Assembly (NCBI RefSeq): GCF_013299175.1
Contig: NZ_JAAFKF010000004.1
Location: 1-64,000, forward strand
Direction of reading: 5' to 3'
Source: Sphaerotilus sp.
GTDB lineage: Bacteria; Pseudomonadota; Gammaproteobacteria; Burkholderiales; Burkholderiaceae_C
Length of the DNA stretch: 64,000 nucleotides
Shown here: in pieces, positions 46,701 to 59,560 of the stretch
Position numbering within the stretch: position 1 is the first letter of the stretch
Layout: the number at the start of each line of letters is the position of its first letter
Program-made: the position numbers and the translations under genes
Notes under the pieces: generated by a model
Told to the model about the DNA's origin: nothing
The model's input: only the letters and a program-made list of their open reading frames with translations
Database searches by the model: none

Positions 46701-47453
46701 CAAATCGCGGGCGCGCACGCGGCGGTAGACCCACAGGCCATCGGCGCGCTCGAAGGCGCCGGCGGTCTTGAGCTTGCGGCCGGGTTCGGCGCGGTGGGTC
46801 AGGTCGATCTCGCCATCGGATTCGACCGCGCGCATGAAGGCGTTCGTGACGCCGACCGAGACATTGAAGTTGCGCAGATCCCCGCTGTCCTTGGCGTGGA
46901 TGAAGGCTTCGATGTCGGGGTGGTCGCAGCGCAGCACGCCCATCTGCGCCCCACGCCGGCTGCCGGCGGATTCCACCGTCTCGCAACTGCGGTCGAACAC
47001 GCGCATGTAGCTGACCGGGCCGCTGGCGTGGCTGTCGGTGGAGCCGACCCAGGCGCCTTGCGGGCGGATGCGCGAGAAGTCGTAGCCGACGCCGCCGCCG
47101 CGGCGCATGGTCTCGGCCGCTTCGGTCAGCGCGGTGTAGATGCCGGGGAAGCCGTTCTCGGGTTCGGCGATCGAGTCCCCGACCGGCTGCACGAAGCAGT
47201 TGATGAGCGTGGCGCCGAGCGCGGTGCCCGCCGCGGAGGCGATGCGGCCGGCGGGGACGAAGCCCTGCGCCTGCGCCCAGGCGAAGCGTTCGGTCCAGTG
47301 GGCGCGCCGGACTTCGGGTTCGACCGCCGCCAGGGCGCGGGCAACGCGCAGACGGACTTCGTCCGCCGTTGTTTCGGTGCCCTTGGCGTATTTTTCCTGC
47401 AGCACCTCGCGGCTGATGGGCTGGGCAGGCAGGCTGGCAACAAGGCGGGACAT
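43725..47453 (-). CDS. nrdJ: Adenosylcobalamin-dependent ribonucleotide reductase (class II), intein-containing precursor
   Basis: GDSIAEPENGFPGIYTALTEAAETMRRGGGVGYDFSRIRP...; exteins TNP|CGEQPLPSYGCCCLGSVDLTRFV; C-terminal CPECGNATVIHKDGCEFCTACGYVGACG. Confidence 0.95.
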   Translation of the reverse strand: MSRLVASLPAQPISREVLQEKYAKGTETTADEVRLRVARALAAVEPEVRRAHWTERFAWAQAQGFVPAGRIASAAGTALGATLINCFVQPVGDSIAEPENGFPGIYTALTEAAETMRRGGGVGYDFSRIRPQGAWVGSTDSHASGPVSYMRVFDRSCETVESAGSRRGAQMGVLRCDHPDIEAFIHAKDSGDLRNFNVSVGVTNAFMRAVESDGEIDLTHRAEPGRKLKTAGAFERADGLWVYRRVRARDLWDQIMRATYDHAEPGILFIDRINEDNNLGYCEAITATNPCVTGDTRLATQFGLIPIRQLHASGLPLEVTVDNRALGDPARGTQVRSAVPAFLTAGQAEVFRVVTQDGYEIKATAWHDFYTARGKLKLSELVPGDELLVQSGKGQFGFEGGAELGARMLAVTREALAVGQADIRIPDAVWWGSEACVRTYLDGLHAALRTRHSRESGDAEVGRNDETGWRDTACVSAHPGLLRDVQMLLANWGLVSTLLPLGDADQPDLHALAIVDRPGFTTRITEILPAGIEPVYDTTQADQNSVIFNGLVTGQCGEQPLPSYGCCCLGSVDLTRFVHRPFEPDAAFDEAGFAEVCAVATRMLDNVLDATVWPLPAQQREAMHKRRIGLGFTGLGDALIMLGCRYDTEPARDMARRISAVMRDAAYGASVELAKERGAFPLFDADQYLGGESFASRLPDELKDRIYAYGLRNSHLLSIAPTGTISLAFADNASNGIEPPFSWTYTRRKREADGSFKEYAVEDHAWRLYRHLKGADAPLTDAFVTALDMSAEAHEAMVAAVAPYIDTSISKTVNVPADYPYAEFQGLYFTAWKSGLKGLATYRPNSVLGAVLSVEPAAAPALQPQPLTVAQPAMAIDPDGANRRLRVERLPQPVLASLRWPGRPELPSGNPAWSYMVQHPHGSFSLFVGELPAEAGPDAGLFGQTLPFEVWVNGAEQPRGLGALAKTLSMDMRANDPSWLRLKLDALATVAEERAFDMPFPPSGEKRLFPGVVAATAAVIRWRCEQLGALQEGGATPVLDAMFSRHEPRTGVDGTLAWAVDLENPGTGEQFTLTLKEVTLPTPEGGYVTRPCAIGFAGNYPRALDGLARLLSLDMRVIDPAWIGMKLRKLLNVGEPLGHFMAPVPGLPAGQRRQQVWPSTVAYVARLVIHRYAMLGVLDEAGVPVNAMGVLATPAAAASAVAASIARATVPGKPCPECGNATVIHKDGCEFCTACGYVGACG
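45789..46583 (-). other. Intein within NrdJ (265 aa)
   Basis: Starts CVTGDTRLAT; block B-like GYEIKATAWHDFYT (TxxH); ends VYDTTQADQNSVIFNGLVTGQ|C. Removal joins EAITATNP to CGEQPLPSYG. Confidence 0.92.
46050..46103. repeat. REP-like palindromic element inside the intein coding sequence
   Basis: CGTCATTCCTGCCCACCTCAGC + ATCCCCGCTTTCGCGGGAAT palindrome; translated as RHSRESGDAEVGRNDETG. Confidence 0.65.
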
Positions 47454-47641
47454 GCGGCGCTCCTCGGGGCATTCAGCGCCTCACTTTAGCGGCAGCCACA
47501 CGGTTTCCCGACCGAAAGTGCCTTGGCCGCACGTTGCACAGTGGTACCGGCCACTGCCTCCCGTATCCTTCTTGATTGGTTTTGCTGTTAATGCGTTTTT
47601 TGCGCGATTGTTGCGTTACTGCTGCGTAATCGAGAAGTGAG

Positions 47642-50883
<3,242 letters not shown>

Positions 50884-50887
<4 letters not shown>

Positions 50888-52725
50888 GCCAGCCCCTACC
50901 CCGTCTGCTCATCGTCGATGACACGCCGCAGAACATCGACGTGCTGCAGGCCATCCTGGCGGAACTCGATGCCGATCTGCTCATCGCCACCCACGGCGCC
51001 CGTGCCCTCGACCTGGCACAACGGCTGCAGCCGGACCTGATCCTGCTCGACGTGATGATGCCGGGCATGGACGGCTTCGAGGTCTGCACGCAGCTCAAGG
51101 CCGATCCGCGCACCGCGGACATCCCCGTCATCTTCTGCACCGCCCGCACGGACGATGTCGCCCGCGGCTTCGCGGTCGGCGGCACGGACTACCTCACCAA
51201 GCCGGTGCAGCCCGACGAGGTGCGCGCCCGCGTCCACCACCAACTGGAGCGGCGCGCCCTGCTGCGCGAGCTGCGCCACCTCAACCGCGCCCTGGAAGAC
51301 AAGGTCCGCGAGCGCACCGCCGAGCTGACCCTGGCCAACCAGCAGCTCCGCCACGAGATCCACGAGCGCCGCTACATGCAGGACCGGCTGGCCTACCTCG
51401 CCAGCCACGACTTCGTCACCCGGCTGCACAACCGCGGTGCGCTGGATGCCCACGTCTCGCAGTTGCTGGCCCGCCTGCAGCGCCAGCCTGCGCCGGCCGG
51501 CCCGGCGGTGATGCTGCTGATCGACCTCGACCAGTTCCGCCTCGTCAACGAAAGCTGCGGCTGCATCGCCGGGGACGAGCTGCTGCGCCAGTTCGCCGAC
51601 CTGCTGGGCGGGCTGCTGCGCCGGGGGGATTTCCTGGCGCGGCTGGGCGGCGACCAGTTCGCCATCGTCAGCGAGGAGCCGGACCTGGGCGCGGGGCTGG
51701 CGCGGCAGTTGCTGGCCTTGCTGCAGGACTGGTCCTTCGTCTGGCAGGAGCGCCGCTTCACGCTGGCCGCGACCATCGCCATCGTGCCGCTGGACCGTGA
51801 TCTGGTGTCCTTCGATCAGCTCATGCAGATGGCCGACGAGACCGTGTTCCTCGCCAAGCGGGACGGCCGGGGCCATGTGCGCCAGTACACGGCCACCCGC
51901 GCCGGCGAGCCTTCGCAGCGCGAGACCACCAACTGGGCGCTGGTGCTGCTCGATGCGCTGCGCCACAACCGCCTGCGCATCTTCTTCCAGCGCCTGCAGT
52001 CGCTCGACCAGGGCGGCCCGCTGCGGGTCGAGGCGCTGGTGCGGCTGTGGGATCCCGTGCGTGGCGAGCTGATCGCGCCGACGCAGTTCATCGCGCTGGC
52101 GGAACGGTTCCACCTGATCGGCGAGATCGACCGCTGGATGCTGGGCGAGGTGCTGTCGCTGATCGGCCGCCACCCCGAACTGCAGCAGCAGCTCGGCCAG
52201 GTGACGCTGAACCTGTCGGCGGTGTCGCTGCGCGAACCGGGGTTGGCGCAGCAGGTGCTCGCGACGATCGCGCAGCACGGCGTGCGCCCGGACCTGCTGT
52301 GCTTCGAGATCACCGAGACCCAGGCCATCGGCAACCTCGCCCAGGCGCGCGAGTTCATGCAGACGCTGCACGACGCGGGCTGCCGCTTCTCGCTGGATGA
52401 CTTCGGCTCGGGCTATGCCTCGTTCGCCTACCTGCGCGAGCTGCCCTTCGACACGCTCAAGATCGACGGCCTGTTCGTGCGCGACATGCAGACCGAGCCG
52501 ACGCACCAGGCGATGGTGCGCTCGATGGTGGACATGGCCCGGCTGCTGGACAAGCCGGTGGTGGCCGAGTTCGTCGAGACCGCATCGGTGGCGCAACTGC
52601 TGGCGGAGCTGGGGGTGCAGTGGGGCCAGGGTTTCTACTTCCACCAGCCCGAGCCGTTCACGCTGGAGGCGCTGCAGCAACAGGTGCGGCTGGCCCGCCA
52701 GCCCTACCCGGCCCTGCGGCACTGA
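50884..52725 (+). CDS. Response regulator with degenerate GGDEF and EAL domains
   Basis: LLIVDDTPQNIDVLQ receiver; RLGGDQFAIV (GGDEF changed to GGDQF); VEALVRLWDP, FEITETQAI, DDFGSGYASFAYLRELPFDTLKIDG. Confidence 0.92.
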
Positions 52726-52813
52726 GTGGACATGCCTTCCGCCACGGTCCAGACCCGCCTGCGCACCCGCACCGACCATCCCGTCCGCACACCCATCTGG
52801 CTGCAAGTGATCC

Positions 52814-53072
52814 GGTGCTGCTGGCACGGGTGGTGGCGACACTGTGCCGGGTGCGCGAAACCGCGGATGGGCCGGACATCGTTCACAGCGGCCGGGTGCG
52901 CTCGCTGGTCATCACGCCGGACGAGGCGGTGCTGACGCTGCACCTCGGTGGCGGCCACTGCAGCAGCGCGCAGGTGGTGGCGGAACTCGCGTTCGACGTG
53001 CTGCGGGTGCAACTGCCCGACACCGATCTTTACCTGCGCCACGAGCGCGCGGGCGGCTGCCACGCGCCCTGA
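52814..53072 (+). CDS. Small hypothetical protein, possibly MIP18/DUF59-like
   Basis: VLLARVVATLCRVRETADGPDIVHSGRVRSLVITPDEAVLTLHLGGGHC...; start codon uncertain. Confidence 0.4.
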
Positions 53073-53074
53073 AC

Positions 53075-53863
53075 TCACCCTCGCCCGACGAAGGGCATCG
53101 CCGTCGCCATCACCGTCATCGTCAGCACATTGGCCGACAGCGGCAGGTTCGCCATGTGCAGCACCGCATCTGCCGCGTGCTGCACGTCCATCACCGGCTC
53201 CGTGCGCATCTCGCCATCGGCCTGCAGCGTGCCGGCGCGCATCTTGGCCGTCATGTCGGAGGCGGCGTTGCCGATGTCGATCTGGCCGACCGCGATGTTC
53301 CAGCGGCGACCGTCCAGCGACGCCGCCTTGGTCAGCCCGGTGATGGCATGCTTGGTGGCCGTGTAGCCGATCGCCCACGGGCGCGGAACGTGGGCCGAGA
53401 TCGAGCCGTTGTTGATGATCCGCCCGCCCTGCGGCGACTGCGCCTTCATCAGCCGGAACGCCTCGCGGGTGCAGAGGAAGGCACCCGTCAGGTTGGTGTT
53501 GACGGAGAGGTTCCAGTTCTCCAGCGTCACGTCCTCGACCGAGGCGGCGGGGGTGAACAGGCCGGCGTTGTTGAACAGCATGTCCAGGCGACCGAAACGC
53601 GTCCGGATCGCATCGAACAGCGCGACCACCGAGGCTTCGTCGGTCACGTCGGTGGCGACGGCGAGCGTGCGGGCGGCCAGGTCGTCGTCGGGCTGCGCGG
53701 CCTGTGCCTCGGCGATGACGCCGTTCAGACGCTCGACGCGGCGGCCGGACAGCACGACGGACCAGCCGGCGCGCAGCAGGGTCAGCGTGGTGGCGCGGCC
53801 GATGCCGCTGCCGGCGCCCGTGACCAATGCGATCCGGGAGGGGGAAATCGTTGTTGCGCTCAT
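53075..53863 (-). CDS. SDR family oxidoreductase
   Basis: [46 protein letters not shown]. Confidence 0.9.
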   Translation of the reverse strand: MSATTISPSRIALVTGAGSGIGRATTLTLLRAGWSVVLSGRRVERLNGVIAEAQAAQPDDDLAARTLAVATDVTDEASVVALFDAIRTRFGRLDMLFNNAGLFTPAASVEDVTLENWNLSVNTNLTGAFLCTREAFRLMKAQSPQGGRIINNGSISAHVPRPWAIGYTATKHAITGLTKAASLDGRRWNIAVGQIDIGNAASDMTAKMRAGTLQADGEMRTEPVMDVQHAADAVLHMANLPLSANVLTMTVMATAMPFVGRG

Positions 53864-53912
53864 GCCTGTTGTCCGATGTTCAAGGAGGGGAATTCGGTAT
53901 GCGATGGGATGC

Positions 53913-54677
53913 TCACAGACTCGCCGTGATGCCGCCATCCACGTACAGGATGTGCCCGTTCACGAAGCTGGACGCATCCGACGCCAGGAAGATCGCCGCG
54001 CCGCCCAGTTCATCCACGTCGCCCCAGCGGCCCGAGGGCGTGTGCGCGGTCAGCCAGGCGGTGAAGGTGGCATCGGCGACCAGCGCGCTGGTGAGTTCGG
54101 TCTTGAAGTAGCCGGGGCCGAGGCCGTTGACCTGGATGCCGTGCTTGCCGAGGTCGATCGCCATGCCCTTCGTGAGCATCTTCACCGCGCCCTTGGTGGC
54201 GGTGTAGGGCGCGATGCCGGGGCGGCCGAGTTCGCTCTGCACGGAGCAGACGTTGATGATCTTGCCCCGACCCCGCGGGATCATGCAGCGCGCCACCGCC
54301 TGCCCGACGAGGAAGACGCTGTCGATGTTGGTGGTGGTGATGCGGTGCCAGGCGTCGAGCGGGAACTCGGCGAACGGCGCCCGGTGCTGCATGCCGGCGT
54401 TGTTGACGAGGATGTCGATGGGGCCGACCTCCGCCTCGATGCGCGCCACGCCGGCCTGCACCGCGTCGGCGTCCGTCACGTCGAAGGCGTAGGCGGCCAC
54501 GTCGATCCCTTGCCCAGCCAGCGCAGCGCGGGTGGTCTCCAGCCGGTCAGCGTCGCGGGCATTGAGCACCACGCGGGCGCCCGCGGACGCCAGCGCACAC
54601 GCCAGCGCCAAGCCGATGCCCTTGCTGGAGCCAGTGATGAGGGCAGTGCGGCCCGTCAGGTCGAATCTATTCATCAT
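53913..54677 (-). CDS. SDR oxidoreductase, gluconate 5-dehydrogenase-like
   Basis: [83 protein letters not shown]. Confidence 0.9.
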   Translation of the reverse strand: MMNRFDLTGRTALITGSSKGIGLALACALASAGARVVLNARDADRLETTRAALAGQGIDVAAYAFDVTDADAVQAGVARIEAEVGPIDILVNNAGMQHRAPFAEFPLDAWHRITTTNIDSVFLVGQAVARCMIPRGRGKIINVCSVQSELGRPGIAPYTATKGAVKMLTKGMAIDLGKHGIQVNGLGPGYFKTELTSALVADATFTAWLTAHTPSGRWGDVDELGGAAIFLASDASSFVNGHILYVDGGITASL

Positions 54678-54777
54678 ATGAAAGTAACGTCAATGCCCGA
54701 AAACGTCAACCTGCGAAACCCGTCTTGTCGGCCCGAGCCGCGTCGCTATAGTGCCCCGCACACCCCAGGAGACCCGG

Positions 54778-55857
54778 ATGCTTGACGACACCACGACCGG
54801 CCGGCCGCTGCGCCTGCGCTGCCGCTGCCTGCTGATCCATGCGCCGGACGACCTGCGCGTCGAGGAGCAGGACGCGGGCAAGATGGCCGCCGGGCAGGTG
54901 ACGGTGCAGGTCGGCATGGGCGGCATCTGCGGCTCGGACCTGCATTATTTCCACCACGGCGGCTTCGGCACGGTGCGCATCAAGCGGCCGATGGTTCTGG
55001 GCCACGAGGTCGCCGGCACGGTCGTCGCGGTGGCGCCAGACGTGACGCGGGTGCAGGTCGGCGACCGGGTGGCAGTGAATCCGAGCCGGCCGTGCGGGGC
55101 GTGCAAATTCTGCCTGGAGGGACTGCCGAACCAGTGCCTGGAGATGCGCTTCTACGGCAGCGCGATGCGCGATCCGCACGTCGAGGGCGCCTTCCGCCAA
55201 CTGCTGGTGTGCAACGCGGTGCAGTGCGAGACGGTGGCGCCGGGGGTGCCTTTGACGCTCGCGGCGCTGGCCGAACCGTTCTCGGTCGGGCTGCACGCGG
55301 TGTCGCGGGCCGGGTCGCTGCTGGGCAAGCGGGTGCTGGTGTCGGGCTGCGGGCCGATCGGCTGTCTGGCGATTGCCGCGGCCCGGGTGCATGGCGCGGC
55401 CGAGATCGTCGCGGTGGACGTGACCGACGAGACGCTGGCGGTCGCCAAGGCGATGGGCGCCGACCGCACGGTCAATGTCGCCAGCGAGTCCGACTGGGTG
55501 TCACGTTACAGCGCCGACAAGGGCACCTTCGACGTGATGATCGAGTGCTCGGGCAACGAGCGTGCGCTGCGGGCGGGGCTGGACGTGATGCGCCCGCGGG
55601 GCGTGGTGGTGCAGCTCGGGCTGGGCGGGGACGTGAACATCCCGCAGAACCTGATCGTCGCCAAGGAGCTGAGCCTGTGCGGGTCGTTCCGCTTCCACGC
55701 CGAGTTCGCGCTGGCGGTGCGGCTGATCAACGAGGAGCGGGTGGACCTGCGGCCGATGGTGACGCGGACCTTCCCGCTGGAACAGGCGCGGGAGGCGTTC
55801 GAGCTGGCGGGGGATCGGCGGCGGGCGATGAAGGTGCTGATCGACTTCGACGCGTAG
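54778..55857 (+). CDS. Zinc alcohol dehydrogenase, L-idonate 5-dehydrogenase-like
   Basis: GGICGSDLHYFHHGGFGTVRIKRPMVLGHEVAGTV, NPSRPCGACKFCLEGLPNQCLEMRFYGSAMR. Confidence 0.9.
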   Translation: MLDDTTTGRPLRLRCRCLLIHAPDDLRVEEQDAGKMAAGQVTVQVGMGGICGSDLHYFHHGGFGTVRIKRPMVLGHEVAGTVVAVAPDVTRVQVGDRVAVNPSRPCGACKFCLEGLPNQCLEMRFYGSAMRDPHVEGAFRQLLVCNAVQCETVAPGVPLTLAALAEPFSVGLHAVSRAGSLLGKRVLVSGCGPIGCLAIAAARVHGAAEIVAVDVTDETLAVAKAMGADRTVNVASESDWVSRYSADKGTFDVMIECSGNERALRAGLDVMRPRGVVVQLGLGGDVNIPQNLIVAKELSLCGSFRFHAEFALAVRLINEERVDLRPMVTRTFPLEQAREAFELAGDRRRAMKVLIDFDA

Positions 55858-55875
55858 CCGAGACGTTCACGCCGC

Positions 55876-56952
55876 TCAGGTGCTCTCCCGCGCCACGACG
55901 TGGAAGGGCACGGTCACCGTCTCGGCCAGCAAGACCTGCCCCGCCCGCCCGGCCTCGATCGCACGCAGCAGCAACTCCCCGGCCGCACGCCCCATGCCCG
56001 CGCAGTCGATCGCCACGGTCGTGATGCGCGGGTGGCAGTTCTGGCTGACCTCGAAGTCGCCGAAGCCCGCGATGGCGATGCGCCCCGGCACGTCCCAGCC
56101 GCGCCGCTGGCACTCGGCCAGGGCGCCGAACGCGCACAGGTCCGACACGCACACCGCTGCGTCCACGTCCGGCCACTGCTGGACGAGCTGCGCCACCGCC
56201 TGCGCGCCCTGCGCCATCGACACGGGCGGCTGCCCGAAGGCCATCACCCGCCCCGACGGCAGGCCGAGTGCCTGGACCGCCTCGGTGTAGCCACGCCGGC
56301 GGTCGGCGCCGCGGGTGTCGCGGTCGGACACCCCGCCGAGAAAGGCGATGCTGCGGTAGCCACTGGCGTGCAGGTGGCGAACCAGTGCGGCCGTCGCCTC
56401 GGCGTTCGAGAAACCGACCGTGTGGCCAATCGGCTCTGCAGGCAGATCCCAGGTCTCGACCACGGGAATGCCGCTCGCCAGCAGCATCGCGCGGGCCTGT
56501 GGCGTGTGGGAGCCGCCCGTCAGCACGACGCCCTCGGGCCGGCGCGCCAGCATCTCGCGCACCAGCCGCTCTTCGCTGTCGAGCCGGTAGTCGGTGTCGC
56601 CGAGCAGCAGTTGCAAGCCGGCGCCTTCGACCGCCGCCGCCAGTCCGTGCGCGGTCTCGGAGAAGTTGGAGTTGTTCAGCGACGGGATCAGCGCCGCGAT
56701 GAAGCCCGAGCGTTTGCTGGAGAAGGTGCGCGCCGTCTTGTCGAGCACGTAGCCCATCGCCTCGCAGGTGGCCAGGATGCGCTGGCGCAGGGCCTCGGAC
56801 GTGCCGCCGCTGCGGCTCTCGCTCGTCTTGAGCGCACGCGAGACCGTCATCTTCGACACCCCGACACGCGCCGCCACGTCGGCCATCGTCACGGGGGCGC
56901 GCTGCGTGTCGGCGCGGGTCACGTTCGCGTTTTCAGTCGCAGGCTTGGTCAT
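55876..56952 (-). CDS. LacI/GntR-type transcriptional regulator
   Basis: VTMADVAARVGVSKMTVSRALK HTH; periplasmic-binding-like C-terminal domain. Confidence 0.93.
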   Translation of the reverse strand: MTKPATENANVTRADTQRAPVTMADVAARVGVSKMTVSRALKTSESRSGGTSEALRQRILATCEAMGYVLDKTARTFSSKRSGFIAALIPSLNNSNFSETAHGLAAAVEGAGLQLLLGDTDYRLDSEERLVREMLARRPEGVVLTGGSHTPQARAMLLASGIPVVETWDLPAEPIGHTVGFSNAEATAALVRHLHASGYRSIAFLGGVSDRDTRGADRRRGYTEAVQALGLPSGRVMAFGQPPVSMAQGAQAVAQLVQQWPDVDAAVCVSDLCAFGALAECQRRGWDVPGRIAIAGFGDFEVSQNCHPRITTVAIDCAGMGRAAGELLLRAIEAGRAGQVLLAETVTVPFHVVAREST

Positions 56953-57002
56953 TTCGCCATTCTAGGTACCGAGACCAACGAGAACTTTCGCACACGGGAA
57001 AA

Positions 57003-57024
57003 CACCAGTTACCGGTAACTGGTG
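57003..57024. promoter_or_regulatory. Perfect palindromic operator, putative LacI-family site
   Basis: CACCAGTTACCGGTAACTGGTG, between the regulator and the SMP-30 gene. Confidence 0.8.
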
Positions 57025-57065
57025 CAGTCGCACAATCGTGCCGTTCCTCCTTGGAAAGCTGTCCG

Positions 57066-58001
57066 ATGTCGCCTTTGCCCCTCCACATCCAAGTCCTCGA
57101 TCCCCGTTTTTCGGCGGTGGCCGCTGGTGCTGGCGGGCTGGAGCGGCTGTGCGGCGGCGCGGTCTGGAGCGAAGGGCCGGTGTGGATCGGCGAGGCGGGC
57201 GTGCTGCTGTGGAGCGACATCCCGAACAACCGGATGCTGTGCTGGCACGCCGAACGCGGCATGAGCGTCTGGCGCGACGCGGTGGAGTTCACCAACGGCC
57301 ACGTGCGCGACCTGGACGGCGCCCTGCTCCACTGCTCGCACGGCCAGCGCGCCATCGTCCGCACCCGGCTCGGCCCGGACGCGCAGGGGCTGCACGACGA
57401 GGTGCTGGTCGATCGCTACCAGGGCCGGCGCCTGAACTCGCCCAACGACATCGTGGTCAAGCGCGATGGCACCCTCTGGTTCACCGACCCGCCCTACGGC
57501 ATCCTCTCCAACCACGAGGGGCACCAGGCCGAGAGCGAACTGGGGCACTGTTACGTCTTCCGCTTCGACCCGCGTGACGGCTCGCTGCGCATCGTCAGCG
57601 ACTTCCTCGAACACCCGAACGGCCTGGCCTTCTCGCCGGACGAGTCGGTGCTCTACGTCTCCGACACCTCGGCCGCCGTGCGCAGCGATGGCGGCGGCAA
57701 CCACCACATCGTCGCCTTCGACGTGGTCGGCGGTCAGGATCTGGCCAACCCCCGGATCTTCGCCGTGGTCACGCCGGGGCTGGCCGACGGCTTCCGGCTC
57801 GACGTGGACGGCCTGCTCTACACCAGCAGCGGCGACAGCGTGCAGGTCTACCACCCGGACGGCACGCGGCTGGCCGTGATCCCGGTGCCGGAGAAGGTCG
57901 GCAACGTCTGCTTCGGCGGCGCGGCGGGCGACGAGCTGTTCATCTGCGCCAGCACCTCGCTCTACCGCATCCGCCTGAACACCCGGGGCGCCACCGCATG
58001 A
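57066..58001 (+). CDS. SMP-30/gluconolactonase family protein
   Basis: EGPVWIGEAGVLLWSDIPNNRMLCW, NSPNDIVVKRDGTLWFTDPPYGI, EHPNGLAFSPDESVLYVSDT. Confidence 0.92.
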   Translation: MSPLPLHIQVLDPRFSAVAAGAGGLERLCGGAVWSEGPVWIGEAGVLLWSDIPNNRMLCWHAERGMSVWRDAVEFTNGHVRDLDGALLHCSHGQRAIVRTRLGPDAQGLHDEVLVDRYQGRRLNSPNDIVVKRDGTLWFTDPPYGILSNHEGHQAESELGHCYVFRFDPRDGSLRIVSDFLEHPNGLAFSPDESVLYVSDTSAAVRSDGGGNHHIVAFDVVGGQDLANPRIFAVVTPGLADGFRLDVDGLLYTSSGDSVQVYHPDGTRLAVIPVPEKVGNVCFGGAAGDELFICASTSLYRIRLNTRGATA

Positions 58002-59560
58002 CCACCGCGCCGGGCCGCCCGCCGCTGCTGCGCTTCGAGGCGGTCAGCAAGCGTTTCGGCGGCACGCAGGCGGTGGACCGGGTCAGTCTGGACGTGTTCG
58101 GCGGCGAGATCCTCGCGCTGCTGGGCGAGAACGGCGCGGGCAAGTCCACGCTGATCAAGCTGCTGGCCGGCATCTACCCCGCCGACAGCGGCGAGATCTT
58201 CGTCGAAGGCCGCCCGCAGGCGCAGTGGCGCAGCCGCGACCGCCTGCGCCAGCCGGTCGCCTTCATCCACCAGGACCTGGGGCTGGTCGAGTGGATGACG
58301 GTGGCGGAGAACGTCGCCATCGGCATGGGGTATCCGCGCCGCTTCGGGCTGATCGACTGGCGGGCGGCGGACGTGGTGGCGCGGCGCGTGATGGCGCGGG
58401 TGGGCTGCGACATCGCGCCCGACCGGCGGGTGTTCTCGCTGACGCGGGCCGAGAAGTCGCTGCTGGCGATCGGGCGGGCGCTCGAAGTGCAGGCCAAGCT
58501 GCTGGTGCTCGATGAACCGTCCGCCAGCCTGCCGATGGCCGATGTGGAGCGGCTGTTCGGCGTGCTGCGCGGGCTGCGGGCGCAGGGCGTGGCGATGGTC
58601 TACGTGTCGCACCGGCTCGACGAGGTGATGGCGCTGTCCGACCGCGCCGCCGTGATGCGCGACGGCAAGCTGGTCGCCACCGAGGTGACGGCGCAGACCT
58701 CCGAGCACACGCTGGTGAACCTGATCGTCGGCAAGACGCTGTCGGCGTCGGTCCCGAAGGCACGGACGCCCGAGGCTGCGGCCCAGGGCGAGCCGGTGCT
58801 GGCGCTGGACGGCGCGGCCAGCGGCAACGCCGGGCCGGTGAGCCTGCGGGTCCACGGCGGCGAGGTGGTCGGCCTTGTCGGCCTGCGCGGCGCCGGGCAG
58901 GAAGCCATCAGCCGCGCCGTCTTCGGCCGCGAGCCGCTGTCGGCGGGCACGATGCGCCTGCTGGGACGCACCGTGCGGCTGAACAGCCCGGCCGAGGCGA
59001 TCCAGGCGGGCGTGGCCTGTGTCGCCAGCGAACGGCTGGAGGAGAGTCTGGCGCCGTCGATGTCGGTGCTGGAGAACCTCTTCCCGCACCCGGCCTTGCT
59101 GGGCGACGGCGGTTTCTCGCTGCAGCGCCGCCGCCAGGAACGCGACCGCGCACAGCAGTTGATCGATCGCTTCGACATCAACCCGCCCGCACCCGACGTC
59201 GAGGTGCAGCAGCTCTCCGGCGGCAACCAGCAGAAGGTGGTGCTGGCGCGCTGGTTCCACCTCGACAAGCCGCTGACGCTGCTCGAAGAGCCGACCGCCG
59301 GCGTGGACGTGGGGGCCAAGCGCCAGATCTACGCGCTGCTGAAGCAGAAGGCCGAGGCCGGCGGCGCGCTGCTGGTCGTGTCCACTGACTTCGAGGAAGT
59401 GGCCACCGTGTGCAACCGCGTGCTCGTCTTCCGTGACGGCCTGATCGCCGCCGAGCTGCGCGGCGCGGAGATCACCGTCGCCCGGCTGCTGTCCACCGCC
59501 GCCGGCGCCGCCGCCGCCGCCCCATCCGATTCGACACCCGCCGAGGACATCGCCGCATGA
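57998..59560 (+). CDS. Sugar ABC transporter ATP-binding protein (RbsA-like)
   Basis: LLGENGAGKSTLIKLLAGIY, second domain LSGGNQQKVVLARWFHLDKPLTLLEEPTAGVDVGAK. Confidence 0.94.
   Translation: MTTAPGRPPLLRFEAVSKRFGGTQAVDRVSLDVFGGEILALLGENGAGKSTLIKLLAGIYPADSGEIFVEGRPQAQWRSRDRLRQPVAFIHQDLGLVEWMTVAENVAIGMGYPRRFGLIDWRAADVVARRVMARVGCDIAPDRRVFSLTRAEKSLLAIGRALEVQAKLLVLDEPSASLPMADVERLFGVLRGLRAQGVAMVYVSHRLDEVMALSDRAAVMRDGKLVATEVTAQTSEHTLVNLIVGKTLSASVPKARTPEAAAQGEPVLALDGAASGNAGPVSLRVHGGEVVGLVGLRGAGQEAISRAVFGREPLSAGTMRLLGRTVRLNSPAEAIQAGVACVASERLEESLAPSMSVLENLFPHPALLGDGGFSLQRRRQERDRAQQLIDRFDINPPAPDVEVQQLSGGNQQKVVLARWFHLDKPLTLLEEPTAGVDVGAKRQIYALLKQKAEAGGALLVVSTDFEEVATVCNRVLVFRDGLIAAELRGAEITVARLLSTAAGAAAAAPSDSTPAEDIAA

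Noticed and set aside
47454-47641. Possible cobalamin riboswitch upstream of nrdJ
   Set aside because: No recognisable B12-box-like conserved segment in the short intergenic region.
50896-52842. 648-aa minus-strand ORF
   Set aside because: Shadow of the REC-GGDEF-EAL gene.
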